This document shows, piece after piece, positions 8,557 through 16,677 of a DNA stretch of 64,000 nt. The first letter of the stretch is position 1. Every line of letters begins with the position of its first letter. Under the pieces are notes generated by a model. That model saw nothing but the letters and a program-made list of their open reading frames with translations, was not told the origin of the DNA and searched no databases. The stretch is from positions 1,624,501 through 1,688,500 of the forward strand of contig NZ_BSEC01000001.1 in the NCBI RefSeq assembly GCF_027923385.1. Direction: 5' to 3'. Position numbers and translations under genes: made by a program. The DNA comes from Methylocystis echinoides (GTDB lineage: Bacteria; Pseudomonadota; Alphaproteobacteria; Rhizobiales; Beijerinckiaceae).

Positions 8557-9522
8557 ATGGCCGTTTACACGCAGGTCGACGACGCGGAGCTGATCGCGTT
8601 TCTCGCGACCTATGATCTGGGCGACCTCCTCTCCTGCAAGGGCATTGCGGAGGGGGTCGAAAACTCCAACTATTTCCTGCACACGAGCGCGGGAAGCTTC
8701 ATTCTCACGCTCTACGAAAAGCGTGTCGCGGAAAGCGATCTGCCTTTCTTTCTGGGATTGATGGAGCATCTCGCCGCGCAGGGCGTCACCTGTCCGCAGC
8801 CGGTGCGCAACCGCCAGGGCGCGGCGCTCGGCCGGCTTGCCGGGCGTCCCGCCGTCATCGTCACCTTTCTCGACGGCTATTCGGTGCATCATCCTGAGCC
8901 GCTCCATTGCGCCGCGCTGGGCGAGGCGCTGGCGCGGCTCCATCTCGCCGGCGCCGGCTTTCCGCTGCATCGGGCCAATGCGCTGTCGGTCGGGGCCTGG
9001 CGTCCGCTCTTCGCGCCGGCTGCGGATCGCGCCGGAGAAGTTGCGGCGGGTCTGCGCGAGATCGTCGAAGCGCAGCTCGACGAACTCGAAGCGGACTGGC
9101 CGCGGGATCTGCCGGGCGGCGTCATTCACGCCGATCTCTTCCCCGACAATGTGTTCTTCCTCGGCGAGCGGATTTCGGGCCTGATCGACTTCTATTTCGC
9201 CTGCGTCGACGCCTTCGCCTATGATCTGGCGATCTGCCTCAACGCCTGGTGCTTCGATGAACAGCACAATTACGCGCCGCAGAAGGGCGTGGCGCTGCTC
9301 GACGCCTATCAGCGCCTGCGGCCGCTGACGCGCGCGGAGGTCGACGCCTTTCCGCTGCTCGCGCGCGGCGCTGCGACGCGCTTTCTGCTGACGCGCTATG
9401 TCGACTGGCTAAACGTGCCGGAGGGCGCGCTGGTGCGGCCGAAGGACCCGCGCGAATATCTCGCCAGGCTGCGCTTCCACCGCACGGTGTCCGATCTCGC
9501 CGGCTACGGCCTGGCGTTGTGA
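8557..9522 (+). CDS. thrB: Homoserine kinase, aminoglycoside-phosphotransferase-like type
   Basis: It phosphorylates homoserine on the way to threonine. At 321 residues and with motifs [27 protein letters not shown] (catalytic HxDxxxxN loop) and LIDFYFAC (metal-binding DF), it belongs to the APH-fold ThrB type found in alphaproteobacteria and Pseudomonas, not the GHMP type. Its stop overlaps the GTG start of rnhA. The partner enzyme homoserine dehydrogenase is encoded 5 kb downstream in this window. Confidence 0.95.
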   Translation: MAVYTQVDDAELIAFLATYDLGDLLSCKGIAEGVENSNYFLHTSAGSFILTLYEKRVAESDLPFFLGLMEHLAAQGVTCPQPVRNRQGAALGRLAGRPAVIVTFLDGYSVHHPEPLHCAALGEALARLHLAGAGFPLHRANALSVGAWRPLFAPAADRAGEVAAGLREIVEAQLDELEADWPRDLPGGVIHADLFPDNVFFLGERISGLIDFYFACVDAFAYDLAICLNAWCFDEQHNYAPQKGVALLDAYQRLRPLTRAEVDAFPLLARGAATRFLLTRYVDWLNVPEGALVRPKDPREYLARLRFHRTVSDLAGYGLAL

Positions 9523-9977
9523 CGCGCCGCGTCACGATCTTCACCGACGGCGCCTGTTCGGGCAATCCCGGCCCCGGCGGCTGGGGGGCGATCCTGCGCT
9601 TCGGCGAGAAGGAAAAGGAGATCTGCGGCGGCGAGCCGATGACCACCAATAACCGCATGGAGCTGATGGCCGCCATCATGGCGCTCGAAGCCCTGACGCG
9701 GCCCTGCGCGGTTGATCTCTATACGGACTCCCAATATCTGCGCGGCGGCGTCACTGGCTGGATCAGGGGCTGGAAAGCGCGCGGCTGGACCACCGCCGAC
9801 CGCAAGCCGGTAAAGAACATCGAGCTCTGGCAACGGCTCGAAGCCGCCGAGGCGCAGCATGACGTGGCCTGGCACTGGGTGCGCGGCCATTCCGGGCATG
9901 AAATGAACGAGCGCGCCGACGCGCTGGCCCGCGCCGGCATGGCGCCCTTTATGCCGCACCGCCGCAAGCCTGTCTGA
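9519..9977 (+). CDS. rnhA: Ribonuclease HI
   Basis: It cleaves the RNA strand of RNA-DNA hybrids. The 152-residue protein has the complete catalytic set: [15 protein letters not shown] (D10), NNRMEL (E48), YTDSQYL (D70) and the C-terminal [13 protein letters not shown] loop. It starts at the GTG at 9519 inside the thrB stop (GTGA), so it is translationally coupled to thrB. A 15-bp tandem duplication and a strong terminator follow. Confidence 0.96.
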   Translation: MTRRVTIFTDGACSGNPGPGGWGAILRFGEKEKEICGGEPMTTNNRMELMAAIMALEALTRPCAVDLYTDSQYLRGGVTGWIRGWKARGWTTADRKPVKNIELWQRLEAAEAQHDVAWHWVRGHSGHEMNERADALARAGMAPFMPHRRKPV

Positions 9978-9980
9978 ACG

Positions 9981-10010
9981 GCCCTTGCAGGTCGCGCCCT
10001 TGCAGGTCGC
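9981..10010. repeat. 15-bp tandem duplication after rnhA
   Basis: GCCCTTGCAGGTCGC occurs twice back to back (9981-9995 and 9996-10010), starting 4 bases after the rnhA stop. It probably arose by slippage and has no visible function. Confidence 0.85.
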
Positions 10011-10063
10011 GCCCGCGCGCCTATTTGATATTCAAACCCCAGGACTCTCTTCTCTAGCCTGAT

Positions 10064-10092
10064 GGGGCGCGGCTTTGGCCGCGCCCCTTTTT
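10064..10092 (+). terminator. Rho-independent terminator of the ispH-thrB-rnhA operon
   Basis: GGGGCGCGGC (10064-10073), loop TTTG, GCCGCGCCCC (10078-10087) and then TTTTTATT. The 10-bp GC-rich stem plus T-run sits 86 bases after the rnhA stop and ends that operon. Confidence 0.93.
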
Positions 10093-10193
10093 ATTGTTCA
10101 CGCCATCATCTTGACACCTGCGCCCGTCAGACAAGGATGGTTTGCGAGTATGCGCGTCTTGGCTGATTCTCACCTCAATGGGGCAGGACGTAC

Positions 10194-11588
10194 ATGCACC
10201 AGCCCAGAAAATGGTGGATCGGACTCCCGATCCTCGCGATTCTCGTCTACGCCGCCGCGACGTCGCTGACGCCGCGCATCGAGGCTGATCTCGCGTCGCG
10301 AGTCGCCGCGCGGCTCAACGTCGACGCTGCGACAATCGCCGTCTCCGGCCGGGATGTCACTGTTGCCGGGGTCTCGCCCGAAGCGCTCGCCGCGCTGCGC
10401 GACGAACCGGGCCTGCGCAAGATCGCCGTTGCGGCTCCGCCCGTCGCCCCGCCGTCGGGCGCGCTCACGGCGCAACCCCAGCCGTCACAGCCCTATGTCT
10501 TCGCCGTCACCCTGCGCGAGAACATGATCGCGCTCGACGGCAAGCTGCCCGACGCGGCGCTGCGCCAGCAGGCGGTCGCGCGCGCCGCGGCGGCGGGCGC
10601 GGGCCTTGCGGTCACGGACAGCGCGACGATCGATCCGCACGCGCCCGCCGGCGATTATGCGACGGCGCTCGGCGCCGCGCTCGACGCGCTGGGCGCGCTG
10701 GCGCAGGGCAAGGTCACGCTCTCCGACACGCGGCTGTCCATCGAAGGGAAGGGACGCGCCAATGTGCGGGCGGAAAGCCTTGGCGCGAATGTGAAGGCGC
10801 ATCTGCCGCCGGGTTTTGATCTGGCGAAGGTGGACGTCACGCCGGGGCCGGTCTCGCCCTATCTGTTTGAGGCGACGCGCAAGGATGGCGTCGTCACGCT
10901 CTCCGGCTTTGCGCCGGATGACAGCGTCCATGCGCGGCTCGTCGAGTTCGTGCGCCGGCGTTTCTTCGACGCGACGCTGACGGATCGTCTGGACGTCGCG
11001 GCGGGCGCACCGCCGAAATTCGTTGAGGCCGCCGAGGCCGGCCTCGCCGCCCTGGCGCGACTTGAAGACGGCCGGCTCGCCCTCTCCGACGCCGATCTCG
11101 CGCTTACCGGCGTCGCACGTTTCGATAGCGCCCGGGCGGAGATCAACGCCGCGCTCGACGCGGGCGCGCCGAAGAATTTCAAAAGCGACCCGCGCCTCAT
11201 GACCCATACGCTCGGCGCGCCGCTCGACGCAGCGGGCTGTCGCGCCGCTTTCGCGCGGCTCTCGACGACGCCCGTGCTGTTCGACGCCGACGACGCCGCC
11301 ATCAGCGACGAGTCCGCCGCCCTCGTCGATGGTCTGACGGCGACGGCGCTGCGCTGTCAGGGCGCGCCCATCGAGGTCGCCGGCCATCTCGACGATCAGG
11401 GAATCGCGGAGCTCGCGCGAGACCGCAGCAAGCGCCGCGCGCAACTCGTGGTCGACAAATTCGTGAAGGCCGGGGCGGATTCCTTTCACGTCTGGGCGAT
11501 GGGCTATGGCGGCGAGCGGCCGCTCGCGCCCAATGACAGCGCGGAAAATCGCGCGCGAAACCGACGCATCGAATTCATCGTGAAGTGA
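10194..11588 (+). CDS. OmpA-domain protein with BON-like periplasmic repeats
   Basis: The 464-residue protein has an N-terminal anchor (WWIGLPILAILVYAAATSL) and then periplasmic modules resembling BON domains (LASRVAARLNVDAATIAVSGRDVTVAG; residues about 33-75 and later repeats such as DGVVTLSGFAPDD). A C-terminal OmpA-like peptidoglycan-binding domain follows: EVAGHLDDQGIAEL, DRSKRRAQLVVDKFV, GYGGERPLAPNDSAENRARNRRIEF. It probably links the inner membrane to peptidoglycan. Its stop overlaps the start region of the following membrane protein, so the two may work together. Confidence 0.85.
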   Translation: MHQPRKWWIGLPILAILVYAAATSLTPRIEADLASRVAARLNVDAATIAVSGRDVTVAGVSPEALAALRDEPGLRKIAVAAPPVAPPSGALTAQPQPSQPYVFAVTLRENMIALDGKLPDAALRQQAVARAAAAGAGLAVTDSATIDPHAPAGDYATALGAALDALGALAQGKVTLSDTRLSIEGKGRANVRAESLGANVKAHLPPGFDLAKVDVTPGPVSPYLFEATRKDGVVTLSGFAPDDSVHARLVEFVRRRFFDATLTDRLDVAAGAPPKFVEAAEAGLAALARLEDGRLALSDADLALTGVARFDSARAEINAALDAGAPKNFKSDPRLMTHTLGAPLDAAGCRAAFARLSTTPVLFDADDAAISDESAALVDGLTATALRCQGAPIEVAGHLDDQGIAELARDRSKRRAQLVVDKFVKAGADSFHVWAMGYGGERPLAPNDSAENRARNRRIEFIVK

Positions 11589-11614
11589 CGGATCAAAGAG
11601 AAGGAGGATCGCGA

Positions 11615-12409
11615 ATGGCTTATTTGCTCACGCTCGGCTGGCCATGGTTCGCGGGCGCGCTGGCGCTCGGCGCCTTCGTTGGCTTTCTTGGTTTCACGCG
11701 CGCGCGGGACGCGACCTTTTCCGGCGGCTGGATCGTGCTTCTTGGCCTCGTGGCGCTGGCGATCGGCTTCTCGGCTTCCATTGTCGAGGCCGTTTCCGGA
11801 CGCGACGCCGTGACGCTCGATATCGCGCTTCTGGCCGGCGGCGCCTATGCGGCCGGCCTGCCGCTCGGCGGCATGATCAAATCGCTTCTCCCCGAGCCGG
11901 ACAGAAAGCGTGTGGCCCCGGCGATTTCCATCGTCGTCGCGACGACTGCGCCGGAGCCGGCCGTCTCCGAGCCGGTCGTCTCCGAGCCGGTCGTCTCCGA
12001 GCCGGTCGTCTCCGCGTCGGTCGGAACAGCTTCGGCGCCGGAACCGGTCATGGCGGCGGAATTCGTCGACCCGCCGTCCATGGAAACGCCGTTGGCGGCC
12101 CTCGAGCCGGCGACGCCACGGGCCACTGCCCCAAAGGCGCGCGGCAAGAAGGCGGCGGGCGTCAAGCCCGAGACGCTGCCGGCCCCGCGCGACGGCGGCG
12201 CAGACGATCTGGCGCGCATCAAGGGCGTCGGCCCGAAGAGCCTCGAAAAGCTCAACGCGCTCGGCGTTTTCCATTATGATCAGATCGCGGCGTGGGATCT
12301 CGACAACGCCAGATGGATCGGCGCCGCCATCGGCGCCCCCGGCCGCGTCGAGCGGGACAAATGGATACAGCAGGCGCGGGCGCTGGCCAGCGCCGGAGTC
12401 GAGCAGTGA
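11615..12409 (+). CDS. Membrane protein with C-terminal helix-hairpin-helix-like domain
   Basis: The protein of 264 residues has two or three N-terminal membrane helices (WFAGALALGAFVGFLGF, GGWIVLLGLVALAIGFSA), then a Pro/Ala/Glu-rich linker containing a SEPVV repeat, and a C-terminal domain LARIKGVGPKSLEKLNALG that is a helix-hairpin-helix-like fold. The same tail occurs in NADH dehydrogenase subunit E-like and other alphaproteobacterial proteins. AAGGAGG is placed seven bases before the ATG at 11615. It follows the OmpA-domain gene closely and overlaps the next gene (TGATG), so three genes likely form an envelope operon. Confidence 0.75.
   Translation: MAYLLTLGWPWFAGALALGAFVGFLGFTRARDATFSGGWIVLLGLVALAIGFSASIVEAVSGRDAVTLDIALLAGGAYAAGLPLGGMIKSLLPEPDRKRVAPAISIVVATTAPEPAVSEPVVSEPVVSEPVVSASVGTASAPEPVMAAEFVDPPSMETPLAALEPATPRATAPKARGKKAAGVKPETLPAPRDGGADDLARIKGVGPKSLEKLNALGVFHYDQIAAWDLDNARWIGAAIGAPGRVERDKWIQQARALASAGVEQ
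11964..12012. repeat. 15-bp in-frame tandem repeat encoding SEPVV
   Basis: Units of GAGCCGGTCGTCTCC are repeated three times, flanked by a diverged copy (GAGCCGGCCGTCTCC) upstream. They encode the SEPVV repeats in the proline-rich linker of the membrane protein. Copy number may vary between strains. Confidence 0.85.
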
Positions 12410-13185
12410 TGCAGATGCGTTTCTTCCAGCGCGCCGCGATTGGCGCGCTGCTTCTCGCGCCGGGATTGGTTGCGGCGCAGGACATGTTGCAGGGCGTCGA
12501 TCTTTCGCAGCCCGCCTATTCGCAGGCCGAACTCACCCGCGCCGACGTCGAGGCGGCGGTGAAGGCGGGGAAGGCCGACTTCTCGGGAAAGAGCCTGAAC
12601 GGCCTCGATCTCTCGGGCCTCGATCTCTCCGGCGTCAATTTTCGCGCGGCGCGGCTCAACAAGGCGCGGCTCGCCGGCGCGACGCTCGACAAGGCCATTC
12701 TGGATCAGGCCTGGCTGATGCAGGCCGATCTCACCGGCGCGTCGCTGAAGGGCGCGCAGGCCTTCGCCGCGCAGATGCAGAAATTGCGCGGCGACGGCGC
12801 CGATTTCTCGGGCGCGCGGGTCGCCGGCGATCTCACCGGCGCCTCGCTGCGCAAGGCCAGATTCAACGGCGCCAATCTCTCCGCCGACATGAAGAACCAG
12901 TCGATGGGCCTGATGCGCGCGGTGTTGCGCTCCGCCGCCCTCGAGGGCGCGCAATTCGTCGGCGCCAATCTCATGAGCGCCGATCTGCGCTTCGCCCATG
13001 CGGCAGAGGCCAATTTCACCGACGCCAATCTGATGAACGCGGACGCCGCCGGCGCGGATTTCAGCGGCGCGACCTTCAAGGGCGCGATGGTGAAGGACCT
13101 CGATCTCGACTCGGCGCAGATCGACGCCGCGGCGGAAACCGTCCTTTCCAGCGCCCAGCATCTCGACCGCGCGCGCCGCCAATGA
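12409..13185 (+). CDS. Exported pentapeptide-repeat protein
   Basis: The 258-residue product opens with a signal peptide (about MQMRFFQRAAIGALLLAPGLVAAQ) and then carries many A(D/N)LxG/S-type pentapeptides, for example ADFSG, LDLSG, ARLNK, ADLTG, ANLMS, ANFTD. These should fold into a right-handed quadrilateral beta helix of about 40 repeats in two blocks. The ATG at 12409 overlaps the stop of the preceding gene. Binding partner unknown; an export signal argues against the DNA-mimic gyrase-protecting role of cytosolic family members. Confidence 0.85.
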   Translation: MQMRFFQRAAIGALLLAPGLVAAQDMLQGVDLSQPAYSQAELTRADVEAAVKAGKADFSGKSLNGLDLSGLDLSGVNFRAARLNKARLAGATLDKAILDQAWLMQADLTGASLKGAQAFAAQMQKLRGDGADFSGARVAGDLTGASLRKARFNGANLSADMKNQSMGLMRAVLRSAALEGAQFVGANLMSADLRFAHAAEANFTDANLMNADAAGADFSGATFKGAMVKDLDLDSAQIDAAAETVLSSAQHLDRARRQ

Positions 13186-13197
13186 GCCAGGGCGCCA

Positions 13198-14115
13198 ATG
13201 AGCAATGAATCCATCCGTATCGGCGTCGATCTCGGCGGGACCAAGATCGAGGCCATCGCGCTCGATTTCGCCGGCGAGGTTCTGGCCCGTCGTCGGGTGG
13301 CGACGCCGGCGCATGATTACGGCGAGATCGTGCGGGCCGTCGCCGCGCTGGTGCGCGACATCGAACTGGAGACCGACCGGCGCGGCACGGTGGGCGTCGG
13401 CGCGCCGGGCTCGCTCTCGACGCGCACGGGCCTCGTGAAGGGCTCGAACACCCAGGTGGTCAACGGCCAGCCGCTCGACGCCGATCTCTCCGGGGCGCTG
13501 GGACGTCCGGTGCGGGTGGAGAACGACGCCAATTGCTTCGCGCTCTCGGAGGCGGTGGACGGCGCCGGGCAGGGGGCGCGCGTGGTCTTTGGCGTGATCC
13601 TCGGCACGGGGGTCGGCGGCGGGGTCGTCGTGGACGGCCGGCTGCTGACCGGGCGCAACCGCATCGGCGGCGAATGGGGTCATACGCCGCTGCCGTGGAT
13701 GACCCCGGAGGAATATCCCGGCCAGCGCTGCTTTTGCGGCCACGACGGCTGCATCGAGACCTTCCTCTCCGGCCCCGGCCTGTCGCGCGACTACGCCCGC
13801 CGCTCCGGCGAAAGCCTCGGCGGCCCCGACATCGTCAGCCGGGCCGAGGCGGGCGAGCGGGCGGCGCTCGACGCGCTCGAAGCCTATCAGGACCGCCTCG
13901 CCCGGGCGCTGGCCATGGTGATAGACATTCTCGATCCCGACGCGGTGGTGCTGGGCGGCGGGGTGTCGAATATCGCGCGGATTTATCAGGGCTTGCGCGA
14001 GCGGGTGGCGCGCCACGCCTTCACCGATGCGCTGGACACGAAGATCCTGCGCAATGTGCATGGGGACTCCGGCGGGGTGCGCGGCGCGGCGTGGCTGTGG
14101 CGGGATGCGGAATAG
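13198..14115 (+). CDS. mak: ROK-family sugar kinase, Mak-like fructokinase
   Basis: The 305-residue protein matches the ROK kinase pattern: VDLGGTKIEAIALD (phosphate loop), NGQPLDADLSGALGRPVRVENDANCF, GTGVGGGVVVDG, EWGHTPLPWM, the zinc motif CFCGHDGCIETFLSG and HGDSGGVRGAAWL at the end. The EWGHTPLPWM and HGDSGGVRGAAW blocks closely match E. coli Mak, so manno(fructo)kinase is the best call, though glucokinase activity is possible. It starts 12 bases after the pentapeptide gene. REP-like repeats lie behind it. Confidence 0.88.
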   Translation: MSNESIRIGVDLGGTKIEAIALDFAGEVLARRRVATPAHDYGEIVRAVAALVRDIELETDRRGTVGVGAPGSLSTRTGLVKGSNTQVVNGQPLDADLSGALGRPVRVENDANCFALSEAVDGAGQGARVVFGVILGTGVGGGVVVDGRLLTGRNRIGGEWGHTPLPWMTPEEYPGQRCFCGHDGCIETFLSGPGLSRDYARRSGESLGGPDIVSRAEAGERAALDALEAYQDRLARALAMVIDILDPDAVVLGGGVSNIARIYQGLRERVARHAFTDALDTKILRNVHGDSGGVRGAAWLWRDAE

Positions 14116-14124
14116 GCGGAAAGG

Positions 14125-14240
14125 CCCCCTCCCTGACCCTCCCCCGCTCCGCGGGAGAGGGGACGCTCGCGAGGGGCAGTCTCGGTGAGGGCGCCAATTT
14201 GCTCCCTCTCCCGCGCAGCGGGGGAGGGCTGGAGAGGGGG
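14125..14240. repeat. REP-like palindromic pair between mak and hom
   Basis: Two oppositely oriented copies of one palindromic unit lie at about 14125-14165 and 14202-14240. The core is CCCTCCCCCGCTCCGCGGGAG and its mirror CTCTCCCGCGCAGCGGGGGAG. The same unit appears four more times around 17974-18554. This is the layout of REP/BIME elements: short, GC-rich, intergenic, in head-to-head pairs. Confidence 0.85.
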
Positions 14241-14290
14241 CCGCGCCTTCCTTGATCGCCCCCCGGAAATCGTGCACAAGGCCCGTTCCT

Positions 14291-14322
14291 GACCCCGCTT
14301 TGCGGGGTCGTCGCTTCTTTTT
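14291..14322 (+). terminator. Possible terminator ahead of hom
   Basis: GACCCCGC, loop TTT, GCGGGGTC (to 14309), then after a few bases CTTCTTTTT. The stem is good but the T-run is spaced, so it may be a weak terminator or an mRNA hairpin in the hom leader, which begins within 30 bases. Confidence 0.45.
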
Positions 14323-14337
14323 CCCGGAAGGGTCCAA

Positions 14338-15636
14338 ATGTCGGAGATTTTGCGCGTCGGCATCGCGGGGCTCGGCACCGTCGGCGCGGCGGTGGCGCGG
14401 CTTCTCCATCGTCAGGCTGAGGCGCTCACCGCGCGCACCGGCCGGCGCATTGTCGTCACCGGCGTTTCCGCGCGCGACCAGCATAAGAAGCGCGACGCGG
14501 ATTTCTCCGGCGCGGAATTCTTCTCGGACCCGGTGAAGCTCGCCGCTTCAGAAAACATCGATCTTTTCGTCGAGCTGATCGGCGGCTCGGAAGGCCCGGC
14601 CCGCGCCAGCGTCGAGACCGCGCTTGCGCATGGCAAGTCGGTCGTCACCGCCAACAAGGCGCTGCTCGCCGCCCATGGCCTGCATCTGACCCAGCTCGCG
14701 GAAGAAAACCGTGTGGCGCTCTCCTTCGAGGCGTCGGTCGCGGGCGGTATTCCGATCGTCAAGACGCTGCGCGAGGGCCTCGCCGGCAATTCGATCGAGC
14801 GCGTCTACGGCATTCTCAACGGCACCTGCAATTACATCCTCTCGCGCATGGAGCGCGAGCAGCTCTCCTTTGAGGAGTGCCTGAAAGAGGCGCAGAGGCT
14901 CGGCTACGCCGAGGCCGATCCGACCTTCGACATCGGCGGCTTCGACACGGCGCACAAGCTCGCCATCCTCACCTCGCTGGCTTTCGGCACGCGCATTTCG
15001 GCGCAGTCCATCGACATTGAAGGCATCGAGCGCGTCTCGCTCGCCGATATTGAAGCGGCCGATGAGCTCGGGTTCCGCATCAAGCTTCTGGGCGTCGCCC
15101 AGCGCACGGCGGATGGCATTGAGCAGCGCGTGCATCCGACCATGGTGAGCAAGAATTCCGCCATTGCGCAGGTGATGGGCGTGCTCAACGCCGTCACCAT
15201 CGACGCCGACGCGGTGCATGAGTTGACGCTCGTCGGCCCCGGCGCGGGCGGCGACGCCACGGCTTCGGCGGTGGTGGCCGACATCGCCGACATCGCCAAG
15301 GGCGTGCGGTCGGCGCCCTTCGGCCTGCCTTCCGGCCAGCTTGTCGAGCTCAAGCGCACGCCGATGCGCCGCCACGAGGGCGGCTATTACATCCGCATGT
15401 CGGTGCGCGACGTCGCCGGCGCCTTCGCGAAGATCGCCGGCCGCATGGCCGAGCGGCAGATTTCGCTGGAGAGCATCATGCAGCGCGGCCGGCGCGGGGC
15501 TCCGGGGGCGGCGGTGGACGTCATCCTCATCACCCATGCGACGAGCGAGCATCTCGTCCGCGAGGCGCTGGACCTTATCTTCGAGGATGGGACCATCGTG
15601 GAGCGCGCCCAGGTCATCCGCATCGAGCGCGAGTAG
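14338..15636 (+). CDS. hom: Homoserine dehydrogenase with C-terminal ACT domain
   Basis: It reduces aspartate semialdehyde to homoserine for threonine and methionine synthesis. The 432-residue protein has the NAD(P)-binding GIAGLGTVGAAVARLL, the ANKALLAAHG and SFEASVAGGIPIVKTLREGL blocks, and the signature ILNGTCNYILSRM with DPTFDIGGFDTAHKLAIL. The last about 80 residues form an ACT domain (GGYYIRMSVRDVAGAFAKIA) that usually mediates threonine feedback. GGAAGGG lies just before the ATG. It is followed after 8 bases by the glpX-like gene, the standard order in Rhizobiales. Confidence 0.96.
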   Translation: MSEILRVGIAGLGTVGAAVARLLHRQAEALTARTGRRIVVTGVSARDQHKKRDADFSGAEFFSDPVKLAASENIDLFVELIGGSEGPARASVETALAHGKSVVTANKALLAAHGLHLTQLAEENRVALSFEASVAGGIPIVKTLREGLAGNSIERVYGILNGTCNYILSRMEREQLSFEECLKEAQRLGYAEADPTFDIGGFDTAHKLAILTSLAFGTRISAQSIDIEGIERVSLADIEAADELGFRIKLLGVAQRTADGIEQRVHPTMVSKNSAIAQVMGVLNAVTIDADAVHELTLVGPGAGGDATASAVVADIADIAKGVRSAPFGLPSGQLVELKRTPMRRHEGGYYIRMSVRDVAGAFAKIAGRMAERQISLESIMQRGRRGAPGAAVDVILITHATSEHLVREALDLIFEDGTIVERAQVIRIERE

Positions 15637-15644
15637 GAAATTCA

Positions 15645-16625
15645 ATGGCGCAACTGCCGCAACTTGACCCGGCGTCGATCGACCGCCTGCTCACCATCGA
15701 GCTGGCGCGGGCGACGGAGCGCGCGGCGGTCGCGGCGGCGCGGCTGCGCGGCCGTGGCGACGAGCGCAGCGCCGACCGCGCCGCCGTCGAGGCCATGCGC
15801 GAGGAGCTGGCGCGGCTGCCGGTGCGCGGCCGCATCGTCATCGGCGAGGCCGACGACGCGGATTCCTCTCATCTTCAGGTCGGCGCCGAGCTCGGCGCGG
15901 CGGCGGGGCCGCTGGTGGAGCTGGCCGTTGCGCCGCTGGAAGGCGCGACGCTCTGCGCCAAGGACATGACCGGCGCCCTCGCCATTGCGGCGGCGGCGAC
16001 CTCGGGAACCTTCCTGCACGCGCCCGACTCCTACATGGACAAGATCGCCATCGGCCCCGGCTATCCCGAGGGCGTCGTCGATCTCGACCGCGACCCGGCG
16101 GAGAATGTCCGCGCGCTGGCCGAGGCCAAGGGCGTGGCGACGAATGGCATCACCGTCTGCGTTCTGGACCGGCCGCGCCACGCCGGCATCATCTCGACCT
16201 GCCGCAAGGCGGGCGCCTGCGTGCGGCTGATCTCGGACGGCGACGTCGCGGGGATCATTTTCGTCACGGACCCGTCGGAGACGGGCGTCGACATGTATCT
16301 CGGCCGCGGCGGCGCGCCCGAGGGCGTGCTGGCGGCGGCGGTTCTGCGCTGCGCCGGCGGCCAGATGCAGGGCCGCCTCGTTCTGGAGACGCCCGAACAG
16401 CGCGCCAGCGCCCTGCGCCACGGCCTCACCGATCCACGCAAGAAATATGGCGTCGCCGAAATGGTGACCGGCGATGTGGTCGTCTGCGTCACCGGCGTCA
16501 CCGACGGGCCGCTCGTCGACGGCGTGGTGTTCGACAAGGGCCGGATCGGCACCGAGACGCTGGTCTATCGTTCGGCCACCGGCACGGTGCGCTGCATCGG
16601 CGCGCGGCGGCGGGCGAGCGTTTGA
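15645..16625 (+). CDS. glpX: GlpX-like class II fructose-1,6-bisphosphatase with altered metal site
   Basis: The 326-residue product aligns along its whole length with class II fructose bisphosphatases (GlpX): RATERAAVAAARLRGRGDE, DSYMDKIAIGPGYPEGVVDL, ENVRALAEAKGV, VCVLDRPRHAG, LISDGDVAGIIF and GRGGAPEGVLAAAVLRC. Two of the most conserved motifs are changed: the family's GEGERDEAPML reads GEADDADSSHL, and the metal-binding DPLEGT reads APLEGAT, so the aspartate is alanine. The position next to hom is the normal one for Rhizobiales glpX. It may be inactive, changed in specificity or regulatory; a second FBPase would then be needed elsewhere. Confidence 0.85.
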   Translation: MAQLPQLDPASIDRLLTIELARATERAAVAAARLRGRGDERSADRAAVEAMREELARLPVRGRIVIGEADDADSSHLQVGAELGAAAGPLVELAVAPLEGATLCAKDMTGALAIAAAATSGTFLHAPDSYMDKIAIGPGYPEGVVDLDRDPAENVRALAEAKGVATNGITVCVLDRPRHAGIISTCRKAGACVRLISDGDVAGIIFVTDPSETGVDMYLGRGGAPEGVLAAAVLRCAGGQMQGRLVLETPEQRASALRHGLTDPRKKYGVAEMVTGDVVVCVTGVTDGPLVDGVVFDKGRIGTETLVYRSATGTVRCIGARRRASV

Positions 16626-16677
16626 ATTTCCTTACCGCGCGCATCCTGCTCTGCGCCGCCTCGAAGGCCTTGTTCCC

